Assembly (NCBI RefSeq): GCF_018263925.1 | Contig: NZ_JAEVHF010000007.1 | Location: 175,844-239,843 of the forward strand | DNA length: 64,000 nucleotides | Source: Kistimonas asteriae | Lineage (GTDB): Bacteria > Pseudomonadota > Gammaproteobacteria > Pseudomonadales > Endozoicomonadaceae | Direction: 5' to 3' | Part shown: piece after piece, positions 9,508 through 17,705 of the stretch | Layout of the letters: each line of letters starts with the position of its first letter | Position numbering within the stretch: the first letter of the stretch is position 1 | Program-made: the position numbers and the translations under genes | Notes under the pieces: model-generated | Told to the model about the DNA's origin: nothing | Database searches by the model: none | Seen by the model: only the letters and a program-made list of their open reading frames with translations

Positions 9508-10941
9508 TTAATGACTGACGCTTTTAGCGTTACCCTGTTTAAAAACCCTACCCAGCAAAAATAGAATCATTATTGTAAGTGCACATAAGATACCGATAGG
9601 ATTAGCAACACTCGCAGACATTGCCAAACCTTCAGGCGCCATAACAATATACGTTACACAAACGGCCGTCATAAATGCTGCAGGCAAACTCACAAACCAG
9701 TGACTACGACCATTACGCACCATGTAGACGGCTGATGTCCATAACACAATGGTTGCCAGCGCTTGATTTGAAAACGCGAAGTAACGCCAGATAACCGTAA
9801 AATCAACCAGTGTTAACAAATAACCCGAAACAAATACCGGAATCGCAACCAGCAGACGATTACGAATCTTTGACTGGGACAGGTTAAAAATATCCGCAAA
9901 AATCAGACGGACACTCCGGAACGCCGTATCACCGGACGTCACCGGGCAGGCAATTACGCCCAGCACCGCGAGCATTCCACCAAAGCTGCCCATCAAACCA
10001 ACGGACACTTCATTGACTACAAGGCCGGGGCCACCTTTTGCCAGCACTTCATTCAGGCCAGGAATCCCGTTCGGGAAAAACGTCATGGCTGCCGCTGCCC
10101 AGACCAAAGCAACAATACCTTCTGCAATCATTGCACCGAAAAACACGGGACGACCGTAGGCTTCATTTTTTACACAACGGGCCATTAGCGGAGACTGTGT
10201 AGCGTGGAAACCGCTGATAGCACCACAGGCAATGGTGATAAACAGCATCGGCCAGAGTGGCAGACCACCCGGATGGGCAGACGGAGTACCCACTTCGGGA
10301 ATCACCCAGTCGCCCAACACCAAAGCACCGCCAATGCCAATGGCCATGATCAGCAGCGCTGCACCAAACAGGGGATAAATCCGCGCGATGAGCTTATCCA
10401 CAGGTACGATAGTGGCGACGAAGTAGTACGCAAGAATCACTACCAACCAAAACGTTTTATTCGCGAAAATCCCTTCGAAACCCAGGTTACTGAGAAGACC
10501 TGCGGGGCCGACCATGAAAACCGTGCCCACCAGCAACAGCAGGATAATGGAAAACAACCGCATCACCTGGCGGGTTTTATCCCCCAGATACAGGCCGACA
10601 ATCTCGGGAATACTTTTACCTTCATGCCGGATGGAAAGCATGCCGGAAAAGTAATCATGCACGGCGCCGCCAAATATGCAGCCGAACACAATCCATAAAA
10701 AGGCAGAAGGGCCATAAAGCGCGCCAAGGATGGCGCCAAAGATCGGGCCAAGGCCTGCAATATTCAGAAACTGAATCAGGAAAATCTTGTACCAGGGCAG
10801 AGGGACATAATCGACGCCATCGGTCTGGGTCACTGCCGGTGTCGGACGGGAGGGATCCGCACCGAACCATTTTTCAACCAGGGCACCATAGATCAGGTAC
10901 CCGACAACAAGGGCTACCAGGGAAACGAGAAAACTTATCAT
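9508..10941 (-). CDS. cstA: CstA family carbon-starvation/peptide transporter, short form
   Basis: 477-residue polytopic membrane protein of the CstA family. The diagnostic N-terminal region is intact: FGADPSRPTPA, DGVDYVPLPWYKIF, then the QFLNIAGLGPIFGAI and FGGAVHDYFSGM segments. Members import peptides, pyruvate or related nutrients in starved cells. E. coli CstA and its paralogue are ~700 residues; this is the ~480-residue short form common in marine proteobacteria. ATG at 10941 is preferred over the TTG at 10947 because a GGAG lies 8 bases upstream of the ATG. The gene is monocistronic and divergent from nothing obvious; the DUF4062 gene upstream lies on the same strand. Substrate not predictable. 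Confidence 0.88.
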   Translation of the reverse strand: MISFLVSLVALVVGYLIYGALVEKWFGADPSRPTPAVTQTDGVDYVPLPWYKIFLIQFLNIAGLGPIFGAILGALYGPSAFLWIVFGCIFGGAVHDYFSGMLSIRHEGKSIPEIVGLYLGDKTRQVMRLFSIILLLLVGTVFMVGPAGLLSNLGFEGIFANKTFWLVVILAYYFVATIVPVDKLIARIYPLFGAALLIMAIGIGGALVLGDWVIPEVGTPSAHPGGLPLWPMLFITIACGAISGFHATQSPLMARCVKNEAYGRPVFFGAMIAEGIVALVWAAAAMTFFPNGIPGLNEVLAKGGPGLVVNEVSVGLMGSFGGMLAVLGVIACPVTSGDTAFRSVRLIFADIFNLSQSKIRNRLLVAIPVFVSGYLLTLVDFTVIWRYFAFSNQALATIVLWTSAVYMVRNGRSHWFVSLPAAFMTAVCVTYIVMAPEGLAMSASVANPIGILCALTIMILFLLGRVFKQGNAKSVSH

Positions 10942-11079
10942 GGACAACTCCGGGGGAAGGACGTCAGGAAGGACGGGGATAGCAGATGAAACCGCCCTAT
11001 TTTAACGCTGACCTGCCCTTCCTGTTCCTTGACCCGAAGCAATGGGGTGCGGATTTTCTTCCGATGTGCCTGGTGATGT

Positions 11080-12129
11080 TTATCCGGCGCTGGTTCGTCC
11101 AATCCAGTGACCCGCGGCCTTCCCTGCCCCGGTCAGGCACCAGACACTGTTTTTGCGGCTGGAGGCCTTGGTATCTTTGCGAACCAGTCCGTGACGGCGC
11201 AACTTCAGGCGAATCATTCGCATCGCTGTTTCAGAAAAGTGAAAGGCGTCCGCCGCATGCGCCTGAGCATACTGACTGAGTATTTGCTGACTGAAACGCG
11301 CTTCTAACATGGCAGACAGTGAGTGCTGAATACGGTCCTCATTACACGACGGGGTCAGCGACAGGCGAAAGGCCTCATACACATCAGCCCACGAGAGTGA
11401 CACGTTTTGTGCAACCCGATGGCAATTTCCATGAATGAATACATGGCACTGCACACTGAACTCCTGGTGTTGCCGTAACCAGTCGAAGGTCTCACAGGGA
11501 AATGTCTCATTGTCTGGCGAAGCGGTTGCTGCTTCACACATTACCTGCGGCTGTATTGTCAGGTTGTTTACCGTTTCCCTGGCAATGGCGGTATCGATAG
11601 TGATCTGTGGTTTGGTTTTACGCCAGCCGGTAGCCGGATGACCAGCCACAAATGTCGGAAACCCTGAAATGATGGTTTCCGGCAATGTTTCTACCTGACG
11701 CCAGAAAACAGGGTTATGCCGCTTCAATAATGCGCGCAATGCCCGCACCCGCCCCAGTTCTTCTGTCGACGCCCCGGACTGAGCGAGCGTTTCTTCCGCC
11801 AACAACACACAGAACACCGGCTTATCCCGCATCAGGGAATAGGTCAGTTCCTGATGCTGAATACTGACACCGGTTGACGACCGCTCACCGTAACAGGCAT
11901 TACCGGCAAAAAGCACATAATCACAACTGTTAATCAGAGCTTTCCTGCGCACCCAGTCATCGCCGCTGTCATTCGTCGGGATGGACTGCCCCTCCTGACC
12001 CAGGTCCCACAGTGCCGGGCACACCGGCATACTGTGGCTGGCCAGAACCCCATGCAGGATGGCGGTATGCTCAGGTGTGGCCGGCGCAGCCGTCGAGCTG
12101 ATGTAGACGCGGTAAATTCTGTCCTGCAC
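11080..12129 (-). CDS. DUF4062 domain protein
   Basis: About 349 residues. The N-terminus has the DUF4062 pattern: a first strand YRVYISST, then a segment ending WVRRKALINSCDYVLFAGNACYGE, then HQELTYSLMRDKPVFCVLL. The domain is thought to have a TIR/flavodoxin-like fold and often occurs in STAND or defence/signalling proteins. The rest (~110-349) is not recognised; it holds several Cys/His residues and a basic possible winged-helix segment (MRMIRLKLRRHGLVRK). GTG at 12129 is chosen because GAGG precedes it; a TTG at 12156 would add nine residues. No partner gene is adjacent: upstream is a divergent AGCS symporter, downstream cstA. Role unknown. Confidence 0.65.
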   Translation of the reverse strand: MQDRIYRVYISSTAAPATPEHTAILHGVLASHSMPVCPALWDLGQEGQSIPTNDSGDDWVRRKALINSCDYVLFAGNACYGERSSTGVSIQHQELTYSLMRDKPVFCVLLAEETLAQSGASTEELGRVRALRALLKRHNPVFWRQVETLPETIISGFPTFVAGHPATGWRKTKPQITIDTAIARETVNNLTIQPQVMCEAATASPDNETFPCETFDWLRQHQEFSVQCHVFIHGNCHRVAQNVSLSWADVYEAFRLSLTPSCNEDRIQHSLSAMLEARFSQQILSQYAQAHAADAFHFSETAMRMIRLKLRRHGLVRKDTKASSRKNSVWCLTGAGKAAGHWIGRTSAG

Positions 12130-12179
12130 GTGACCTCGTGCCCCCTCTACAGTCAAACGTCAGAAGCGGATCTGAAAAC

Positions 12180-12198
12180 GCTGTATTTATGATACAGC
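12180..12198. promoter_or_regulatory. Perfect inverted repeat in a divergent promoter region
   Basis: GCTGTAT and ATACAGC (7-bp arms, 5-base spacer TTATG) lie between the divergent DUF4062 and AGCS genes. The size and position suit a repressor or activator site; the regulator is unknown. Confidence 0.35.
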
Positions 12199-12401
12199 GC
12201 GATTATAACGGCAAAGCTTATTCCATATCTCTTATAAAAAACGCGAAAAAACCAGCCTCTGCTAGACTGTTTGCCATATTTTTGCCCCGTTACATCCTCT
12301 ATTCCTGAACACATCTTTTGAAAAAGGGTCTAAGAACATGAGGATTTTCTGGTTTTACCCGGCCTGGCGCCGACAAAGCCCACCACCGGAGAGGAGATAC
12401 C

Positions 12402-13907
12402 ATGACTGGATTGATCAACAGCTTCAACGCCATCCTGTGGGGCTATGGACTTGTTTATTTGCTAATGGGCGCTGGCATCTATTTTTCCCTGCGCAGCGGA
12501 CTGGTTCAGGTCCGGCACTTTCCACTGACACTTCGCTTGCTTCTCCAGAGTAAACGCACCAGCGACAGCCGCAATATCTCATCCTTCCAGGCCCTGTGCA
12601 CCAGTCTTGCTTCCCATGTAGGCACCAGTAACCTCGCAGGTGTGGCTATCGCCGTCTATATGGGCGGGCCTGGCGCCGTGTTCTGGATGTGGGTCATTGC
12701 CATTCTGGGCATGGCCACCAGCTTCGTGGAAAACACCCTTGCCCAGGTGTACAAGTCCAACAACAAGGACGGAACCTTCCGTGGGGGGCCGGCCTATTAC
12801 ATTGAAAAAGCACTGGGCCAACGTAATCTGGCCATCGCTTTTTCCGTCTGCATGGTGCTGTCTTTCGGCTTTTCATTCAATGCCGTGCATTCCAATTCCG
12901 TAGCCACCGCACTCTCTCATGCCTTTGCATTACCGGAGCTGTCGGTTGGACTGGTGTTGGCACTCATGACCGCACTGATCATTTTCCGTGGGCTTCGTGG
13001 TATTGCCCGTTTTGCAGAACAAACTGTCCCGTTCATGGCAACCGCGTATCTCCTCACGGCAGGCATGGTGATGTTCCTGTATCACGATCGTCTGATTGAT
13101 GTCTTCCGGCTGGTGATTGACAGTGCGTTTGGTTTGCAGACGGCTGCCGCCGGCGGTATGGGGTATATGGTCTCTCAGGCGATGCTGCAGGGTATCCGCC
13201 GTGGTTTGTTCTCCAATGAAGCCGGCATGGGCAGCAGCCCCAACATTAATGCGGTTGCAGCCCCGACCCCCAATCACCCTGCCACCCAGGGGCTGATTTC
13301 CATGTTCAGTGTCTTCACCGATACCATTCTGATCTGTACGGCCACAGCCATGATCGTGCTGCTGTCCGGGGAATACCTCAATGGTGATGGCGTCACAGGC
13401 ATTGCACTGACGCAGAATGCCCTGAGCAGCGCCGTCGGCGCATGGGGCAAACCCTTTATTGCCTTTATCACCATGCTGTTTGGTTTCACCTCCATCGTCG
13501 CCAATGCCTACTACGGCGAATCCAGCCTCCGCCATATCAAAGACAACCGACGTTTGATTCTCTGGTACCGCTGCATTGTGATAATGATGGTGTTCTGGGG
13601 TTCTTTCAGCAGCCTGCCGGTGGTCTGGTCACTGGCGGATCTGACCATGGGCGTCATGGCGCTGATCAACCTGGTGGTGATTGTGCTGCTGTCTGGCACC
13701 GCCTTCGCCTTGCTGAAAGATTTTGAACAGCAATATCACAGCGGAATCGAAGAACCGGTGTTTAACCGCAAACAGTTTCCGGAACTGGATAAAGCCATGG
13801 ATCAGGATGTCTGGCCCGTGCCGGAAAACAATCCCTGTGACCAGGCACCCAATAACGACGATGACGACCCAATGATGCAAGAATTCGACGACATGGAAAA
13901 ACTCTGA
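12402..13907 (+). CDS. AGCS family Na+/alanine (or glycine) symporter, copy 1
   Basis: 501-residue inner-membrane protein of the alanine/glycine:cation symporter family, importing small neutral amino acids with Na+. Signature segments are SLASHVGTSNLAGVAIA near 70, MGGPGAVFWMWVIA near 90, the NKDGTFRGGPAYYIEKALGQ loop near 125, and GLFSNEAGMGSSPNINA near 275. About 10-11 membrane segments. A strong Shine-Dalgarno (GGAGAGGAG) lies just upstream of the ATG. The acidic tail after residue 460 (NNDDDD, EEFDDMEKL-like) is longer than in typical family members. It lies directly upstream of a paralogue (14170-15657), separated by ~260 bases containing a hairpin. Confidence 0.93.
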   Translation: MTGLINSFNAILWGYGLVYLLMGAGIYFSLRSGLVQVRHFPLTLRLLLQSKRTSDSRNISSFQALCTSLASHVGTSNLAGVAIAVYMGGPGAVFWMWVIAILGMATSFVENTLAQVYKSNNKDGTFRGGPAYYIEKALGQRNLAIAFSVCMVLSFGFSFNAVHSNSVATALSHAFALPELSVGLVLALMTALIIFRGLRGIARFAEQTVPFMATAYLLTAGMVMFLYHDRLIDVFRLVIDSAFGLQTAAAGGMGYMVSQAMLQGIRRGLFSNEAGMGSSPNINAVAAPTPNHPATQGLISMFSVFTDTILICTATAMIVLLSGEYLNGDGVTGIALTQNALSSAVGAWGKPFIAFITMLFGFTSIVANAYYGESSLRHIKDNRRLILWYRCIVIMMVFWGSFSSLPVVWSLADLTMGVMALINLVVIVLLSGTAFALLKDFEQQYHSGIEEPVFNRKQFPELDKAMDQDVWPVPENNPCDQAPNNDDDDPMMQEFDDMEKL

Positions 13908-13999
13908 GAACAGCCTCTCCTTCTGACGAATTTGATGCTTTCGTTCCATTGGCAGGATTTTTTTTTGTACGTCGAGCCGATACGGAAAAAACGGCTTAT

Positions 14000-14024
14000 C
14001 CCGGTAATTCTCTACATTACCGGG
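14000..14024. other. Perfect hairpin between the two AGCS genes
   Basis: CCCGGTAAT (14000-14008) pairs with ATTACCGGG (14016-14024) over a 7-base loop. No T-tract follows, so it may be a processing or stability element, or a weak attenuator, rather than an intrinsic terminator. Confidence 0.45.
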
Positions 14025-14169
14025 CTCCCCACCGAAGAAAAGCAACAAGCCGTATAAGTATATTCACTGAGCGCAATACGGTATCACAGCAATTTCCTCA
14101 ATCCCCTTGAGCGGTACTATCGACTTCCGAACGATTATAAACACCTTAAACAACCACAAGAGCCGTTAT

Positions 14170-15657
14170 ATGAGTAACTTGATTGCCGTTTTGAACGGCG
14201 TAATTTGGGGCAAGCTTCTCGTCGGTCTTCTACTTGGGGCTGGTCTGTATTTCACGTTTCGGAGTCGCTTTGTGCAGTTCCGCCGCTTTGGCTTCGCCAT
14301 CAAAACCATGATGGGCAGCCGGGCCAAGGACGAGCACCATCACATTTCTTCTTTCCAGGCTTTCTGCACCAGTCTGGCTGCCCGTGTCGGCACCGGAAAC
14401 CTGGCGGGTGTTGCTGTTGCCATTTTCATGGGCGGACCCGGCGCAGTGTTCTGGATGTGGATGATCGCCCTGCTGGGTATGTCGACCAGTTTTGTGGAAA
14501 ACACGCTGGCGCAGCTCTACAAATCCAACAACCACGATGGCACCTACCGTGGCGGCCCGGCTTATTACATTGAAAAAGCCCTGGGACAACGCTGGCTGGG
14601 TATTATTTTCTCCGGCGCCCTGATCGTGGCGTTTGGTTTTGCCTTCAACAGCGTGCAATCCAACTCCATTGCGGCAGCCTTGGCCGTCTATGAAATTCCG
14701 CCGCTGGCCGTTGGCATTGTATTGGCAGTTGTTGCCTCATTGATCGTATTTGGTGGCATCCGTTCCATCGCCCGCTTTGCGGAAATGGTTGTGCCCTTCA
14801 TGGCTCTGCTGTACCTGGCACTGGCCGTGATTGTCATGCTGCTGAACATCACAGAAATGCCTGCCGTACTGTCACTGATCTTCAAGAGTGCCTTTGGTAT
14901 TGAAAGCGCTGCCGGTGGTGGTGTCGCTTACCTGATGAAGACCGCCATGGAACAGGGTATCAAGCGCGGCCTGTTCTCTAACGAAGCCGGTATGGGTAGT
15001 GGCCCGAACGCAGCGGCAACCGCTACACCCACTCCGCACCACCCGGCCACTCAGGGCATCATGGGTATGCTGGGCGTGTTCGTGGACACCATCGTGATCT
15101 GCTCTGCGACGGCTGCCATCATCCTGGTGTCTGGCCAGCTGCACAGCGGTAATGAGCTGACCGGTATCGCTCTGACTCAGGCCGCACTGTCCAATGAAAT
15201 CGGCGGTATCGGTAACCACTTCATTGCCCTGGCTATCCTGTTGTTTGCGTTCACCTCGCTGATCGCCAACTACTACTACGGTGAGTCCAACCTGCGGTTC
15301 ATCAAGGACAACAAGGCAGTACTGATGGTTTACCGGGTACTGGTACTGGGCATGGTCGTCTGGGGTGCCGTCGGTGAACTGCCTGTCGTATGGTCCTTTG
15401 CCGATCTGGCCATGGGTGTGATGGCACTGATCAACCTGTCCGTCATCCTGCTGTTGGCCGGTCAGGTCTTCAAGGTTCTCAAGGACTTTGATGAACAGCT
15501 GGATGCGGGCCTGTCGCCCACGTTTGACCGAAAGAAGTTCCCGTTCCTGGATAAGACCATGGATCCGGATGTCTGGAATGATTCACCGGAATCGGCGCGC
15601 AAACTGGATACTGACACCGTTTCAGAACAGTCCCTGAGCGCAGCTCAAAACGCCTGA
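14170..15657 (+). CDS. AGCS family Na+/alanine (or glycine) symporter, copy 2
   Basis: 495-residue paralogue of the upstream symporter, with the same core motifs: TSLAARVGTGNLAGVAVA, MGGPGAVFWMWMIA, DGTYRGGPAYYIEKALGQ and GLFSNEAGMGSGPNAAA. It differs in the TGN (against TSN) of the first motif and the GSGPNAAA (against GSSPNINA) of the cation/substrate region, so the two may differ in specificity. ATG at 14170 is chosen because it gives the N-terminus MSNLIAVLNGVIWG, which aligns with copy 1, and has AAGAG upstream; a TTG at 14107 would add 21 non-conserved residues. A strong terminator follows. Tandem duplication with divergence is the simplest origin. Confidence 0.92.
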   Translation: MSNLIAVLNGVIWGKLLVGLLLGAGLYFTFRSRFVQFRRFGFAIKTMMGSRAKDEHHHISSFQAFCTSLAARVGTGNLAGVAVAIFMGGPGAVFWMWMIALLGMSTSFVENTLAQLYKSNNHDGTYRGGPAYYIEKALGQRWLGIIFSGALIVAFGFAFNSVQSNSIAAALAVYEIPPLAVGIVLAVVASLIVFGGIRSIARFAEMVVPFMALLYLALAVIVMLLNITEMPAVLSLIFKSAFGIESAAGGGVAYLMKTAMEQGIKRGLFSNEAGMGSGPNAAATATPTPHHPATQGIMGMLGVFVDTIVICSATAAIILVSGQLHSGNELTGIALTQAALSNEIGGIGNHFIALAILLFAFTSLIANYYYGESNLRFIKDNKAVLMVYRVLVLGMVVWGAVGELPVVWSFADLAMGVMALINLSVILLLAGQVFKVLKDFDEQLDAGLSPTFDRKKFPFLDKTMDPDVWNDSPESARKLDTDTVSEQSLSAAQNA

Positions 15658-15685
15658 TCGTTCGTTTCGTTTGCAAGCCTGCAGA

Positions 15686-15718
15686 ATCCCCGCACCGCCT
15701 GGTGCGGGGATTTTTTTC
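15686..15718 (+). terminator. Rho-independent terminator after the second AGCS gene
   Basis: Perfect 11-bp stem ATCCCCGCACC / GGTGCGGGGAT (15686-15696, 15701-15711) with a 4-base loop, followed by seven more Ts. It also separates this gene from the convergent secreted-protein gene at 15721. Confidence 0.95.
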
Positions 15719-15720
15719 GT

Positions 15721-16281
15721 TCAGGGGTTCGTGCGAATCGTAATCGAACTGCCGGAAAGGCTCAGCCCCTGGATCAACAGGGAACCGAACGATCCGCCCG
15801 CGCTGCCCAGGACCCGGATATTATCCATGGCAATGGATTCCACATAATCCGGCAGGTTAAAACGCACGGCGCCTTCATTGATCAGGATCTCTACCGGACT
15901 CACGCCGTCCTTGTACTGAACACCGGAAATCCGTGTATCCGCCTCGATGAAATTCAGTATCGGCAGAGAAGTCTGCAGCACCTGACCTAATACAGCCAGA
16001 CCGGGATCCTGCTGGTTGGCTTCATCAAACTGGGGTTGCTTCGCATCAAATCCCTGTGCAGATATTGTCGACAATGCCGCATCATCCAGTGGCACCAGAC
16101 CTGTCATACTGCGCTCTGCATGCGTGCTACGCAGCTCGCCATCCGGCAACGGCACCAGCTCGGCATGCGCCGGTCGAAAAGCCAATAAGGAGAGAATGAA
16201 TAACAATAAAAATACCGCATTGGGAAACAGGTTACTGTCATGCCGCGCTGCTTTGGCGACACACCTGACCGACTTCTTCAT
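15721..16281 (-). CDS. Secreted hypothetical protein (186 aa)
   Basis: Begins with a basic stretch (MKKSVRCVAKAARH), then a hydrophobic core around residues 20-38 (FLLLFILSLLAF) ending RPAHA, a good signal-peptidase site. The mature part (~145 residues) is unrecognised. It includes the phrase LVPLDDAALSTISAQG, a pattern often seen in small exported gammaproteobacterial proteins, followed by strands rich in Ile/Val/Gly that look beta-structured. ATG at 16281 is chosen over an upstream GTG because AGGA lies ~10 bases before it. It is a single gene, convergent with the AGCS gene. Confidence 0.65.
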   Translation of the reverse strand: MKKSVRCVAKAARHDSNLFPNAVFLLLFILSLLAFRPAHAELVPLPDGELRSTHAERSMTGLVPLDDAALSTISAQGFDAKQPQFDEANQQDPGLAVLGQVLQTSLPILNFIEADTRISGVQYKDGVSPVEILINEGAVRFNLPDYVESIAMDNIRVLGSAGGSFGSLLIQGLSLSGSSITIRTNP

Positions 16282-16563
16282 AACCACGACATCCTGTCAT
16301 TACAAGCATTCATAACCGCCAGATAAATCCGTTACCTGACACCCTGACTATAGCAATCCACAGCTGCCGGAATTCACCGGACCACACCACCGAGAAAGTG
16401 GTTATCGCCAAGGGTTATCAAAGCTTTAACGCTTGCTTCATTTCTTACGTAATCCTCCAAAACAACCTGGCGCATCCGCGCTGGCAGCCCCCTCGACATT
16501 GACCCGTATCACGCACTGGGTTAGTGTTCGATGCAATTATCCCTGCCTAAAAAGGTCGCCCTG

Positions 16564-16806
16564 ATGCCAAGCAAGAAAGCGGGCTTTGCTTTCGAAAAAT
16601 CCCTCTCGGAACTGGAAACCCTGGTGGAAAAAATGGAGTCCGGCGACCTGACGCTGGAGCAATCCCTGACAGCGTTTGAACAAGGCATCGGCCTGACCCG
16701 TGAATGCCAGAAAGCCCTGGACGAAGCCGAACAGAAAGTGCGTATCCTGGTAGAAAAAAACGGCCAGCTGGAATCCCGCCCTTTCGAGAGTGATGTTGAC
16801 GAGTAA
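16564..16806 (+). CDS. xseB: Exodeoxyribonuclease VII small subunit
   Basis: 80 residues, the usual XseB length. FEKSLSELETLVEKMESGDLTLEQSL followed by an acidic helix (LDEAEQKVRIL) is the family signature. XseB binds XseA to form the nuclease that degrades single-stranded DNA to oligonucleotides. ATG at 16564 has AAAAGG 8 bases upstream; an ATG at 16531 would add 11 atypical residues. First gene of an xseB-ispA-dxs operon; its stop overlaps the ispA start by one base. Confidence 0.95.
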   Translation: MPSKKAGFAFEKSLSELETLVEKMESGDLTLEQSLTAFEQGIGLTRECQKALDEAEQKVRILVEKNGQLESRPFESDVDE

Positions 16807-17705
16807 TGGACATCAAGCAGTACATCCAGACCTGCCGCCAATGGGCGGATAACGGTCTTGAGCAGGTCTTTGCCCGTTATCAGCCTGCCGAGGCGCGCCT
16901 GCATGAAGCCATGAAGTACAGTGTGTTCAATGGCGGCAAACGGATTCGTCCAATGCTGGTACGCGCCGCCTGTGAGGCACTGGGAGGCACTGCGCAGACA
17001 GCGTTACCCGGCGCCTGTGCGGTTGAGTTGATCCATGCCTATTCTCTGGTCCACGATGATCTGCCCGCGATGGATGACGACGACCTGCGCCGCGGCCAGC
17101 CCACCTGCCACAAAGCCTTCGATGAAGCCACGGCGATTCTGGCGGGTGACGCACTACAGTCGTTGGCATTTGAAGCCCTGACCCACCCCGAATTAACCCG
17201 CAGTGACACACTCGCGGCTGACTACCGCCTCCAGCAAGTCACCCTGCTGGCCAGAGCGGCAGGTAATCACGGTATGGCTGCTGGCCAGTCACTGGATATG
17301 CAGGGTACGGGAAACACCCTCACGCTGTCGGAACTGGAAACCCTGCACCGTCACAAAACCGGTGCGCTGATTGAAGCCAGTGTCACCCTGGGCGCCCTCT
17401 CTGCCGGTATCATGGAACCGGCTGAGATTAAACCACTACAAACCTACGCCCATGCGATTGGCCTGGCCTTCCAGGTTCAGGATGACATTCTGGATGTCAC
17501 GGCCAGCACCGCGACACTGGGCAAGCAACAAGGTGCTGATGTCAGCCTGGGTAAGAACACTTATGTCTCCCTATTGGGGCTTGATGCTGCGCGTGAAAAA
17601 GCCGACCTGTTGCGTGATGAAGCCCTGACAGCCCTTCAGGATATGGATGAACGAGCCGCTCCCCTGCGCCTGTTGGCCGACTACATCGTGAGCCGTCACC
17701 ACTGA
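16806..17705 (+). CDS. ispA: Farnesyl diphosphate synthase (geranyltranstransferase)
   Basis: 299-residue trans-prenyltransferase that condenses IPP with DMAPP and GPP to give FPP, precursor of undecaprenyl and ubiquinone side chains. The first Asp-rich motif (DDLPAMDDDD near 83-92) and second (DDILD near 225) are intact, as are the GGKRIRP and FQVQDD segments. It overlaps xseB by one base upstream and dxs by one base downstream (TGATG), which implies translational coupling in the usual operon. Confidence 0.97.
   Translation: MDIKQYIQTCRQWADNGLEQVFARYQPAEARLHEAMKYSVFNGGKRIRPMLVRAACEALGGTAQTALPGACAVELIHAYSLVHDDLPAMDDDDLRRGQPTCHKAFDEATAILAGDALQSLAFEALTHPELTRSDTLAADYRLQQVTLLARAAGNHGMAAGQSLDMQGTGNTLTLSELETLHRHKTGALIEASVTLGALSAGIMEPAEIKPLQTYAHAIGLAFQVQDDILDVTASTATLGKQQGADVSLGKNTYVSLLGLDAAREKADLLRDEALTALQDMDERAAPLRLLADYIVSRHH

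Noticed and set aside
12338..12553. Small frame starting upstream of the first AGCS gene
   Set aside because: Overlaps the well-supported symporter start in another frame and lacks a ribosome binding site of its own.
14029..14045. Possible glycine riboswitch upstream of the second AGCS gene (CACCGAAG....GCAA)
   Set aside because: Only the short core string matches. The downstream CUCUCAGG..GACAG half and paired P1 helix are not present.
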